A stretch of 64,000 bases of DNA from Scatophagus argus. Lineage: Eukaryota > Chordata > Actinopteri > Scatophagidae. The position numbers and the translations under genes were made by a program. Below the pieces are notes generated by a model. It did no database searches, was not told where the DNA came from, and was given only the letters and a program-made list of their open reading frames with translations. The stretch spans positions 14,409,641 through 14,473,640 of the forward strand of contig NC_058513.1 in NCBI RefSeq assembly GCF_020382885.2, in the 5' to 3' direction. Position 1 is the first letter of the stretch; every line of letters starts with the position of its first letter. Of this stretch, positions 1-12,500 are shown piece after piece.

Positions 1-37
1 CTCCCCCTCGTCTCTCCTTTCCTTGTTCCCTTTCTAG

Positions 38-1205
38 CTACCTACACTACATCTCTGATCTGGGCAATGGAGCACACCTGATTAAAGGCAACTCTAACAG
101 TCCCCTGAATGACAACCACTGGCATAATGTGCACATATCCCGAGACACTAACAATCTCCACACAGTCAAAATTGACACCAAAGTCACCACGCAAACCACC
201 ATGGGTGCCAAGAACCTCGATCTAAAAGGTATGCACAAAAAAACAAACAACAATGCCTCAATTATAGTAGTTTATAGAGGGGAGAGCTCGACAAAGTAAG
301 AACATAAACTGATTAGTGCTGAAGCAGTTAGACATTTGGGGAATTAGACTTATTTGTTTAAGTTAGAAGATCTATACCACTTTCATGTCTCATAAACATG
401 AGCTAAAAATGAGAAAAATGTGCAGCTTTTCTCTGTTTTATATCAGGGCTCTTTGGCTGACATTTTTCACTGTGTTTTTAACCTTTTCTAAAGAAAAAAA
501 CAAACAACTAATTGAAAAAATGATGTCTAGACCAGTTAATAATGAAAATGATTCGTTGCAGCTCTGACAGTCTGGGATTGTAATTGCTTCATAAAGCTGC
601 CTTTCATTGTGTCGCTCGCCGACAGGTGACCTGTACATTGGAGGCGTCTCCAAAGAGATGTACCGAGACCTGCCTAAGCTGGTCCACTCCCGTGAGGGAT
701 TCCAGGGTTGCCTCGCAACAGTTGATCTAAATGGCCGGCTCCCCGACCTTTTGGCTGATGCCGTGGCAACCATAGGACAAGTAGAGAGAGGCTGTGAAGG
801 TGAGGTGCCAACACAGAGACAGCACAAAAGTAGATCTGTCCTGGTCTCGTGTCCCTGCTGCTTTTTCCTTTCCTTTGTCATTTAACTCATGCTGTCTCTT
901 ATTAGCATTAAACACTAACCCAACTTTTGGTCGATTAGATACAAATTTTACTCTCTTTCTACTCATCTCCTCGTCGGCCTTTCTGTACATTGTGTTTTCT
1001 CTCTCTCTGTTCCACTCTTTCAGCAGTTCACAGGCATCTGTGTGCATTGACTAACCATCTAACTTGATTTGCTTGTTTGCTTTTTTGTTTGGCTGACAAA
1101 AGTTACATTGATGAAAGCTGACTTGCAAGGTATATCGCTTTGTGTGAGCATGTGAGACACGTGTATGAGGGAGGGGAAATGTGTGCGTGATGCGTGAGTG
1201 CGTGA

Positions 1206-1239
<34 letters not shown>

Positions 1240-4200
1240 ATGCGTGTGTTGAAACTACCCAGTGGTGTCCAGTGTTGTGTGGATCCCAGTGATCCAGAGT
1301 CAAAGGTCAGAGGTGACCTGTCCTCTCCTAGCCACCATAGTGACTTCATCACCGTAGTGACATCACCACCGCTTGACTTGAGTTGACCACAGCTCCACCA
1401 CCCGGGTTGCCTAGCAGCATGCTCTCTAACCCCTCCTACTGACTCCCAACCTAAACTTCAATACTCCACTTGTTGAACCATTTCACACCCTTTCCTCCAC
1501 GCATCGAGTTAGAAGTGCAGCGAAGGAGAACCAAGTGTAGAGCTTTGACCTTCTCCTTCTGTGTGCTTTTGGCAAGAGGCAGGGAGGGAACGGTGACAGG
1601 CTGCTGAAGAAAGAGTATTGAGATGAAGGCCTTTAAACATAACTCTGCCCTCTTATGTTTAACTCTTCCTCCTCCTCTTGTCCTTGCCTCACTCATGTAG
1701 CCTCACCACCTGCATGCTCTCCACATTTGGCTCTTCTCACCTTGTAACGCCACTTTAGTTCAAGTTCTGTTTGTATGGATAACATCTTCTGTGTGAAGCT
1801 AAAGAATGGGAGCCTATCCACGATATTGTACTCTCACAGTTTTTTTCTACTAATACTACTAATCATAACACCATCGCAGCACAACAGTCTACCCAGCCAT
1901 TTCAAAATGCAAAATGTTTGAAGGAAATGTGGTTTAAAAATAACCACGCTGTACTTGGCATACTATTGTGAACACACTGGGCTCCAGACAAAATCAAAAA
2001 AAAGAAGTGTGTCTGTTCATCTTCTCCTAACTTTTGCATCCTCCCACCCCACCACGTCTCTCACTGCAGGTCCCAGCACTACATGTCAAGAAGACTCCTG
2101 CTCAAATCAGGGAGTTTGTTTGCAGCAGTGGGAGGGCTTCACCTGTGACTGCAGCATGACTTCTTATGCTGGGCCACTATGCAATGATGGTGAGTCTTTT
2201 CATTTCCTTTCTCAGACACAGGTGGACTACAGAACATTTCATTTTTCATAAGATAAACAGCTACAGTAATGCTCAGTAGATATCAGTTTGCATACGTAGA
2301 TCATAGAGCATCGGGTTTAAACATGCATTTGTAGATGTCATTTGTCATTTGCACTCTCCGTCTAGCCTTAATCCTCACCATAAATGTGTCTAAACTTAAA
2401 AAAAGAGGAAAAAAGTGGAGCTGCAGGTCTTAATCTGATGCACAGGTTTCACAGAATCATTTTAGGTGCATTTTCGCAGAGAAACCACATGGTGGCACTA
2501 TCATCTGTTGACTCCTAAGTGGCGTGAAAATACTACCTGTTTACTGTTCAGTTTGATTATTCTAATCTGGAACTGCAATAATGTGCTCTTTACATTTTCT
2601 GGCTTTTGACACTGAATTGTCCACAGCAGCCTTACAAGCACAATACTTGACAATTATTTAGTCAACCTACAGTGAGTCAAACCCTCGTATGCTGTTATTT
2701 GTATGAGTCAGTTATTACAGTCAGCCCCGGAGGTAGTTTGAGAAATACTGATTTATTCCTTCAGCATGTAGGAGGAACAAGCCAGACATGTGGAAGGCCA
2801 GTCAGCTGTGACATTTTATCTTGTAGGTTTCATCTACAGTAAGCACCCTCTGATGATCCATAGCTCTGTTTATGTCATGTAGACATGCTTGTAATTAATT
2901 TCTTTGTCCGTGTGGGCCAGCTGGGACCACTTATATCTTTGGCCGTGACGGAGGTGTGGTGATTTACACTTGGCCCCCTAATGAACGTCCCAGCACCAGG
3001 GCAGACCGGCTTGCCCTTGGGTTCAGCACCCAACAGAAACACGCCATTCTGCTGCGGGTGGACAGCGCATCTGGTCTGGGAGACTACCTTCAGCTGCAGA
3101 TAGTGAGTACAACACCTGGCCAAATAAAACTTTTTTGTACTTAAGAACCATTTAAGTCATTTTACATATCGCTGTGCTTTGAGGAATTAATTTCTTCAGC
3201 ACATATACTGACCGGATACGTTTCACGTGTTTTTTTTTAAACAATAATACTGTTTACTGCTTCAGAGTGAGCAAATATTAAATATTACATTTTTTAAAGA
3301 ATGTATTAGACAAATACACTCCTTTCTAAAATGTAATTTAAAAAAAAAATCAATCATTTCCTTGAATTTAATCCCAGAAGTGTGGGAATTTGGACACAGC
3401 CATTATCTTCTTTCAGAGTCCTGACCAAAACAGCAACATAAAGAAATTAAATGTATACTTTAAAAGATTTAGAATTAAACTCATTTGGATGAGACAAAAC
3501 AGATGCAGCCAAAAAAAAGCATTTTTCTTCCTTGTCAAAACCTGGCACCCACATTAGCCACAATGCAACTCAACAGCAGACAGTTCAGTGTGTTATGCTA
3601 ATGTAGCCTGGAGATGCTTGCCCCAAGCAGAGATGCTGAGCAGATTTTTAGTAGGCTTGCTTCTTCATAACACCACACCCTCATATGTTTTTCATTTTCA
3701 AACACATCAGCAAATCTTCAGCCCCCACTGATGTAATAAGGTGGCGTCATTTGGCACTTGGGGCAGTTAATAAACTGTAACCTCTAAGCACACTTGGGTG
3801 TGGAAAATTGGCAGTTTTACACAAAACCACAGGCAGTCACATGGGAACACCAATTGTTAGGCATCAAGCATAATAAGTTAGGACCTTACAAACATGAAAT
3901 AAATTGTATCCTCGCCTCACTGTTACATTTCCCATTAAGCAATTATCTCTCCTCCTCCTCCCCAGGACAAAGGCAACATTAGAGTAGTGTTTAACGTTGG
4001 CACTGATGACATCAACATCGAGGAGAGCTCCAAGTTTGTCAACGATGGAAAGTACCACATAGTTCGGTTCACCCGCAGCGGAGGCAATGCAACCCTCCAA
4101 CTGGATGACCTGCCCGTCATTGAGCGTTATCCCTCAGGTAGGCCCTGCCCCACCCACATAACCCCAACCCACCAACCCCCCACAGCACTGCCTGTCCTGG

Positions 4201-7200
4201 GACAGAACTAACTACACTAGTCCAAATTAACCCACTTCCTGACTGGTGAATCACATCAGTGTTACTATCAATGTTTATATTCAAACACTGAGGTTGAGAA
4301 ATATAATTGCAGCCTTGTTTTATGTTATTGTGTTTGAAATGAAATATGTGTGATCTGGTATGAAACATGACTTTTTAAACCATAAAATGAGATAGTTATT
4401 ACAATAGCTTGTATATTAGCCAGTTGTGTCATGTTAGGCCTGTTAAATAGTGTTAAAGGTAATTTATGAAAATATTCAATTCAGGTGTCAGTTGTTTTTC
4501 CTCACCATAAAAGATAATAATAACAGTTGGTACATTTTTGGACAAACAATAATTTAAAAACATGTCATATTTTGAGTTAAATGTTTAACTAGAAAGAAAA
4601 AATAAGAAAAAGAAACAGTGTAAAAGTGTATTTTGTTGAATATAGTCTTTGTTTTTACATTTGTTTATTTTTTTTATATATTTAAAGTGGTAATCTTAGG
4701 TTGTAGTCTTTAACACAATGAGATCCAGGCTTTAGATAGCTGGTAGCTAAAATGCTAAATGCTAGTTGTTGTGAGGTGTGTGTGAGGGTTCTTCCTGTAT
4801 GTAACTCTAAACTCAGTCAGTCATATAGACAGTATGTGGCAGCTGTAACTTTATTTCCCTGTGCTCTTGCAGATGTTAACCCCTGAAATGTCTCTTTAAA
4901 TTAAATCCAATGAACAGAGAGTAAGAGTCCGCTCACTGGAAACGTAGTGAATTCAGCTACTCTTCTCTTAGCACATCGAGCTTACCTTAACGCAGTGACA
5001 ATGAGCTAACAATGAGCAGACCATTACTTTCTTTTCATTGCTGTTCTTTTTGTATCCAGCTCCTGTACCACGTTTGGATGTGCGTAATTACTACTGTGTT
5101 TTCATCTCTAAATTAAAGGCAACATTGATAACGAGCGCCTGGCCATCGCCAGACAGCGAATCCCCTATCGGCTCGGTCGAGTAGTTGACGATTGGCTACT
5201 CGACAAAGGTAAAAACCCTGATTAAAATTCCTTAAAAGTTTCAGCTTAAAAAATACAATTTGAAGACAGTTGAATATACTTTATTGTGCACCATCAACTA
5301 ACATCTAAAAATCTAAATCCATAACTAAGTATTTAAAAGTTGGGCAGCTGTAGTGTGTAATAATGTGTAAACTGTAGTGCCTGTGAACGTATCTTGTTAG
5401 TGTGTATCTGATAATATCAGGTTAAAGGGACGATGGAGAGATTTAAATGTGAATAAATCAGAAAATAGAAAAGAAGTGCTGATAAAAGATGCTTTATTAA
5501 GACTGGTAAATAATGTTGGTTATTATCAAATTGTAAACAATAAAGCATTTACTAAAGACTATATGCTGAAAAACAATTTTGTAATCAAATTAAAATACAT
5601 GCAAAGTATTGTGACATGTAAGAATTATGTAAATTTGAAATGACTTAATAGAGCAATGCTTTTTTTTGAAAAAATGTAAAAGTTTTCCTCCTAAACTTCA
5701 GCAGAACTCCTTAAATTAGCCTCTAGTCCCTTTAACAGTGAGCAGTGCTAGAGCTTATAACCTGTGCATGCTTCATAGGGCTGTTACAACAGTTCTCTAG
5801 ATCTCTGTCTCTCTGTCTGCCTGTCTGTTGCTCCTTCAAATACGATGTCGTGCCGCACAGCCATCAACACAGCAGCCATCTGTCAGCCCCGTCTTCTCAG
5901 GGCTCTCTGACTCCTCTCATCTGCTGCCTCTTTCTCGTCCTTCTGTTCTTTGCCTCCTCATCTTCCTCCTCCTCCTCCTCCTAGATCCACCCCTCCTTCT
6001 CTCCTCTTCTTCCTCCTCTTCCTTTCTGTTTTCCGTCCTCGTTCTTATCTCTCTCAGTCTCAGCCCTCTCCACAGTTCTTCACGGCTTCGATTTGCTCTG
6101 CCATGCTTAATCTATCCCATCCTCTCACCATGGCTTGGGGGTGGTGAATTGTGTAAAACTCAAACACTCTTGTGTGTGTATGTATGCACGTGTGTGACCA
6201 CCGGTATGTATGTGTGTGTGACTGTATTTGCCTGTGTCCGTCCACTCTCCTTCCTGGTGTGCCTCGGCGTGTTTGGTTTGCGTGCACGTGTGTCCATGTA
6301 GGTCGCCAGCTGACCATCTTCAACAGCCAGACGACAGTGCGAGTGGGTGGAGGTGAGCAAGGTGCAGGTATGTTCCAGGGTCAGCTGTCTGGCCTCTACT
6401 ACAACGGCCTCCGCATCCTCAACATGGCCGCGGAGGGGCACCCGCACATCAGAGTGGAGGGCAGCGCACGACTGGTTGGCGACATGCCGTCCTCCTCTAT
6501 CACCCCGCAGTCCAGCGCTGCAGCTGGAGGCAACCGCTCTGACTCCGCCCCCTCCATAAGTGACATCACAACCACCACAGCCACCAACAGGAAGCAGGGC
6601 TCCACACAGCAGGTCAGAGCACAATCATAAAGTAGCTCAGTGTCTGCTGTGCATGGTTAAGGATTTAATTGAGGTGTAATTGTTCAGATGTCGGGCACAT
6701 TAACAGTAGGTCTATTCAACCCAGTGCCATCATTTTTTTTGTAGTGACAATGGGTAATTGAAAAGTGTTAATTTGCTTTGATAATTTTTTTTCAAAATCA
6801 GTAAGAGGATTAGCAAGCACACAGTCCGCTTATCAAAGACTAGAGGATAGCAAGATATGTCAGGAGGAGTGTCATTGTTTGAAACTCCACTCAAGGCAAG
6901 GCGAGTTTATTCATGTTGCACATTGTGCACATTGTGCAACATAAAGGCATTTCAAACTGTTTTACATAAGACATCAAAACAAAAAGCAGACGGCATTGAA
7001 AACATTAATTCGGTAATTCAGAAAGATGAGTAGAAGGTAGATCAAGATATGAGCACAAGCTGGGTAATAATGAATGTTCAAGATTCAATCAAAGGCAGAG
7101 GTGAATGCAGAAGCTGTATTTAAGGTTTTATGTTTGTTTGTTTGTTTTTTTAAGCCTTTAGTTTCCCACTCAGACTCATACTCGAGATTACATGTTCAGA

Positions 7201-9492
7201 GTCTTAGGCCTCTTCATCACCTTTCTGGTCAGATCAAACATCAAAGTTTTAAACCTTGATTTAAAAGTCTTCTATCAGTTTGCAGCAGCTCTTGGTAGCA
7301 GAGTAATTAAATAAAGCTTTAATCGCTGATTTACACGCCTATGAATTTTGACACCAAATACCAGAAAACTACACTTATTACTGTAAGGAGAAGCCGAAAC
7401 TGTCCCAACTGACTCAGACAATCAGAAATCACAAGAAAACATACTACTATAAAATGAATTTTCTCTGATGTGTTTCTTCTTTCCGATGAATAATTGCTAG
7501 CATTTCTCTGTAACATCATCCATATACATGCAAATTAAACAGAGCCAAACATTTCATCAATACAAAGCTCACAAAGGTTATTTTTTTCTTCCAAAGCACA
7601 TTCACTTGAATTGACTTGATGCCAAATTCTTGACTAAGTGGTTCCTACATGCCAAATTATCTGAAGAGAAATGTTTGTGTTAATGGAGGCGTAATAGCTT
7701 TTCCATAATACGCGTCTGGTAAACTGATGCAAATGGGACTCTACAATAGAAACACATAAGTGTTATTGAGGCATATTTATAGTGGATGCGACTGCAGAGT
7801 CGATGGTAATGTCAGAGGATACATTATCAGGAGGTTCACCACAGACTCTTTTGCTCTATTGTTCAGATCACTACTGAGATGTAGTCAGGCTCTTTGTGGG
7901 CGTCTGTGTGTGCTGCAGTTATTCTTCTGTGTTATAAAACTCTGCCTGCCTGCCGCACTGAAAAAGATTTTTTCTTTCTCCCAATGATACAAGTTGCCAT
8001 GGAGATAGTGAGCCCCACTACCCGCTGCTCGCTTGCTCTCTCCTATCCAGACTCCCATAGAGAATAGCTCCTCTGTGTATAAACCGCCAGCTGTTTCAGA
8101 CATAAATAATAGAACGCAGAGAGCTGTGAGCTAAGCCTCAGGCATCAATAATGGATATGAGAGCTGGATGGATAGTTCTGCAGAGTGACAGCATTGTCAC
8201 TTGTTTTCACACTTCACCTCTCAATCCCTCCGCGTTGATGCATTTTAAACAAACTATTCCTGCTCTTATGACATGCTGATGTCAGTACTAAATCTGGGAT
8301 GCAGAGTTGTGCACTGGAGTCAATATCACCATATGAGAACTAGGTCAGACCTACTATATGCTCAAAGTGCTGCAGTGTGTGTGGGTGTGTGTGTGTTTGC
8401 CAGTTTGTGTAAGTTGAATTGTTCCTGCTGCCCTCGGAACACTGTGTGTGCTTGTGTTTGTCTTGTTTAAGAAGCTTTGGGTAGCTGAATGATTACTGCG
8501 CATGCCCCATAACCACAACTTCTCCTGTTCAATTCATGTCATACCTCCTTCCATCTCTCTGTTTGCCTCTTAGCAATGAAACTCTTCAATAAATGCAAAA
8601 ATAAATGCCCCCCCCCCCCCCCAAAAAAAAGCCTCCATTGAGGCTGCCTAGTGTTGCCTGGCAACCACCTGGCCTCAGCCAATGCACACGTACAATGTAG
8701 AGAAGAACACAGAATACACACACACGCACAAACACTCAGGTGAATTGAGAACAATAGGCTTGAATTGCAGCACATTGCATCAGAGGAGGGGCAGTGAGAG
8801 ACGTCTTCCTAAAGTGCTTTGGGTCCAAGCAATTTATCGATTTCATGCCCGAGTTTGGGTGCGTGTTGAAGTGGATGTGCCTAAGTCGCCCCACGGGTTT
8901 ACTCCTACCGTCAGAGCTTTGTGCAGTAAGAATGAGTTATGTGCCTCCTCCTGAAGTCCACAGTTTATTGGTTTTTTTTTTTTTTTTTTGTTTGGTTGTT
9001 TTTTTTTTTGCATGTTGAAAAGTGAAAGGGATTAATAATGCATGACATCTGAGCACCAGTGAGGAGAAGAGAGGGAGAGGTTGTGTGAGTGTTTATGCTA
9101 GAGGCTGCTCTGAGTCACAGAGCTTGAGTTGGGTTTTGATGTTTGGTGTGTGTGTGTTTGTGTGTGTGTTCAGGTGTATGTGTGTGTACCTATGTTTGAT
9201 GGGAAGACTGATGGAAGAAACCTGAGGCTTGCGGCGGTGCCCGATTGGCTCTGAGGAATCACCTGACCCAGACACTTCCACAAGCTCTCTGAACATCTAT
9301 CTCTCACTCGCTCCTATCCTCCCTCCCTCTCTCTGTCTGTTTTTCCTTGCTGTCTTTTTCACTCTTTCCATATCTTTCACATCCCTATCCTCCCCCCTCC
9401 GCTTTCCACCACTCACTATCCATCTTTTGGAGATACTTTCCCCCTCCTCCTTCGCTCACTTTTCTCTTTTCCTTTCTTCTCACTCTCCTTTG

Positions 9493-9527
<35 letters not shown>

Positions 9528-12500
9528 TCTCTCCATATCTTTCCATATTTACCCGTCACTCCCCTCCTCCTCCTCTCCTCTCTCCCTCCCTCCCACCCTC
9601 TCTCTCTCTCTCTGTGTGGTTGAGCTCCAGTGATAGGCTGTTAATGCAGGCGGTGTATGAGTCTATCTCACCATCTGCAGTAGTGGAGCTAGCTTCTCTT
9701 CTCTCTCGTCAGGATCTATTCATCAGCCTGCCAACTTCAGCCTGATTTGCTCGTATGCTTGTGTGTCTATGTAGATGTGTCTAAATAGAAATAGACCAAT
9801 GGAGCATGTTTGGCTAATATAGAGCTCGTGTATGTATATGCGTGTTTGATTTCCAGTTGTGAAAGTAGCAGACAAGCTGTTGAATCTTCTGCAAGAGTGT
9901 GTGAGGACAGAGTGCAGCTACTATGTGTGAACTAGGCAGTCAGGGAGGCATGGACGGCCGTTGGCACTGTTCGGCTGCTCAGGTAGAAATTTTGCTCTTT
10001 CAGCATGCAGATGTTCTCCTCTTCATGCTCTCTCACTTCCTTTCTCTTCTGTTTTCTTTTCTCCTATTGTTGTGCATCTATGTTCATCATTTTGTCAGCA
10101 TGCTCTATTGATAGACTAGGGGAGACAAAGAGGGAGGGACAGAAGGCGGGTGGTTGGAAGGGTGGAGGTTTCTTGGGAATACATCTCTGTAGTACATCTT
10201 CTATAAACTTCTGTGGAACAGTGATGTGATTTAAGCAGTGTTTGGCATGTCTCTAGCCACTTGTGTTCATTGTCTCCCATGTGAGAGGTGAATCAATAGT
10301 CCAATTGACACCTTCCTGGTTGAATGAGCTGGTCAGCTGACAAGGGGGATGTCACAAATCAGAGGAGGGGCCTTGGTACATTTACTTGTCTGCTTTAGTT
10401 TTAACTGAAATTAGGATTTAAAACAGGTTTCCGTGGAGGACACATAGGTATCTTTGGATCAATAATCAAGCATGGTGGCTCAACACTGATCTGTGACAGT
10501 CAGGGGTGACATGTTTCCTGCTAGCTGATTGGTTCTTGTGCTATTTGGATCCTGCCAAAGGCACCAAGGTTTATTGACTGGCTGGATTCCAGAGGCTAAG
10601 CTCACCCTAGCAGCATTTGACAGCCCACTGGGCAGAACTGATTGGAAAGGCAGTGGAGGAAAGAGACAGAGTCAGGCATCAATAACCTAATGTATGTTTC
10701 AGGCCAAACTAAACCACAGTAGAATATCAGGACCAAGACCACACCATACAAGACCAGTGGGTGCTTTTTATCAGATGAATAAACTAAGTGGTTGCTTCTC
10801 CACCCTTATGTAATCTTTGTTCTTCTCTCCTTGTCTTTAGACAACGAGGGAAGGAAATAGAGAAATCAGTGGCAGAGGAAAACCTTAAAGAATTTATGTT
10901 TGAAATACTACCTGCAGGTTTCAGCTGAGGCATCATCAACCACTTAGTGCTTTGATTTGGTTCAGATTCTGTGCTGGTCTGGTTGTAATCTGCCTCTAGA
11001 GCTCTTCTCTTTTACAGCTCTGCCTCTCTCTCCTTTTTTCTGTGGGTTACTAACATCTACTGCAATGCATCACAATCCAATTTTAATTTAGTGCTGGCAC
11101 TGAGCGCCCAGTGTGGTTAAAACACACACACACACACACACATACACACACACATATACACACATTCATATCTCTCATGCCGAAGCACCAAGGCGGGCGA
11201 TGTTTAACAGTAGTTCATGAATATGCGGAGCACATTAGCACGGTGTTAAGTAAAGACCGCAGCACTTTGAAGTCCTCCTCCTCCTAGCCTGTCTTCTTGT
11301 CTTTCTCTTTCTCCCAAATTGCCTTCTCCTAAAATTCCCTTTATCCTTCTATCCTTCACTCCTTCCCTCTATCCCCTCCCTTCTCCTCACACTCTGGCTG
11401 GAATGGCAAATCAATGCACAGGTCCCCACTGAGGGTGCACACTTCTTCTTTTTTTATTCCCCATCATTTTTAACAGCCTGAACTTAGAGTTACCATGGCA
11501 ACAAGAGGAGCAGGGATGGAGAGGAAAAAGGGCTCCTTTTCCACAGAGAGTCAGTGAGGCAGTGAGAAAGAGCGGTTGTGGAGATATGAGACGGTTGATG
11601 CAGGTTAGAGGTTGAATGTAAGTGGGTTATTGACATGGTGCTTATGGAGAGGTGTTCAATAAATCAGATTTAAATGAACCATTGAGAGTATAGCTGGGAT
11701 AGTTCATGGAGGGAGGGGGTGGTGGTGGTGGTTATTCCTTATTTTGGCTTCGCACTGTACGTTCTCCAACACATGAGCTCTAGCCAATATCAGATGGAGA
11801 GCAGAACAGAGGAGGTGTGGAAGATAGAGCAGCCAGCAACCAGGAAAGAAAAATGAGGGGAAGATAACTGACCATTCCCTGGTGGTTTTAAACAGGATTC
11901 AGTGTTTCTCTCCTCCCTCCTCCTTTCATCTTCCTCGTCTCTCCTTGGTACTCAAGTTTTGGCCGCCTGCCATTGATGGGGGCCGAAACAGGGAACAGTG
12001 TTAGTGGCAAACTGGAGAACGGGTAGGCAATGGATTGGTGCTGTGTGCTCACACATGTAGAAAATAAACAGAAGAGGTGTGGAGCACAGGCTGTTTATTT
12101 CCTGGAGATGTTGTGCATAACGAGTTTCCATGCATGCGAGTTCACATGTGTTTCTCTGGATCCTCTCCAGTCGGCAGACGACTTGCTGGTGGCGTCGGCT
12201 GAATGCCCCAGCGATGACGAAGACATTGACCCCTGCGACCCCAGTTCAGGTGAGATGCCGCCCCCTACAAAGACACACATCACCCTGCGCTTTGAGGTTT
12301 TATTTTGTTTTGTGTGTCCTCCATGCTCAGCATCCTTCATTTTTTTTGTTCCCACTGCTTTGTCGCTCGGTGCAATGAATTTTTCATTTCCACTTAGGTT
12401 TCTGCCTCCAGGCATTACCTAACACTCTCCATCCAATCTCCATCTCTTACTTTGCTCTCACCCCCTCCCCTCACCTTCCCTTAGCCCTTGTTGTTTATCC

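Larger units (their letters stand above)
6613..12170 (+). other. nrxn1: Large nrxn1 intron between stalk exons (5.6 kb)
   Basis: No exon was recognised here. It contains a fish dispersed-repeat fragment (about 6893-7010), a poly-C/poly-A tract (8608-8630), poly-T tracts near 8975-9012, long CT-rich low-complexity sequence (about 9300-9615), and a CA repeat (about 11120-11155). Open frames over the CT-rich part are compositional and were not called as genes. Confidence 0.7.

Noticed and set aside
5745..6301. Open frames before the 6302 neurexin exon
   Set aside because: They cover a pyrimidine-rich tract and TG-rich sequence forming the intron end; no homology.
9229..9745. Two overlapping plus-strand open frames rich in Ser/Leu/Pro
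   Set aside because: They lie over a CT microsatellite region of an intron; composition alone keeps them open and no domain is recognisable.
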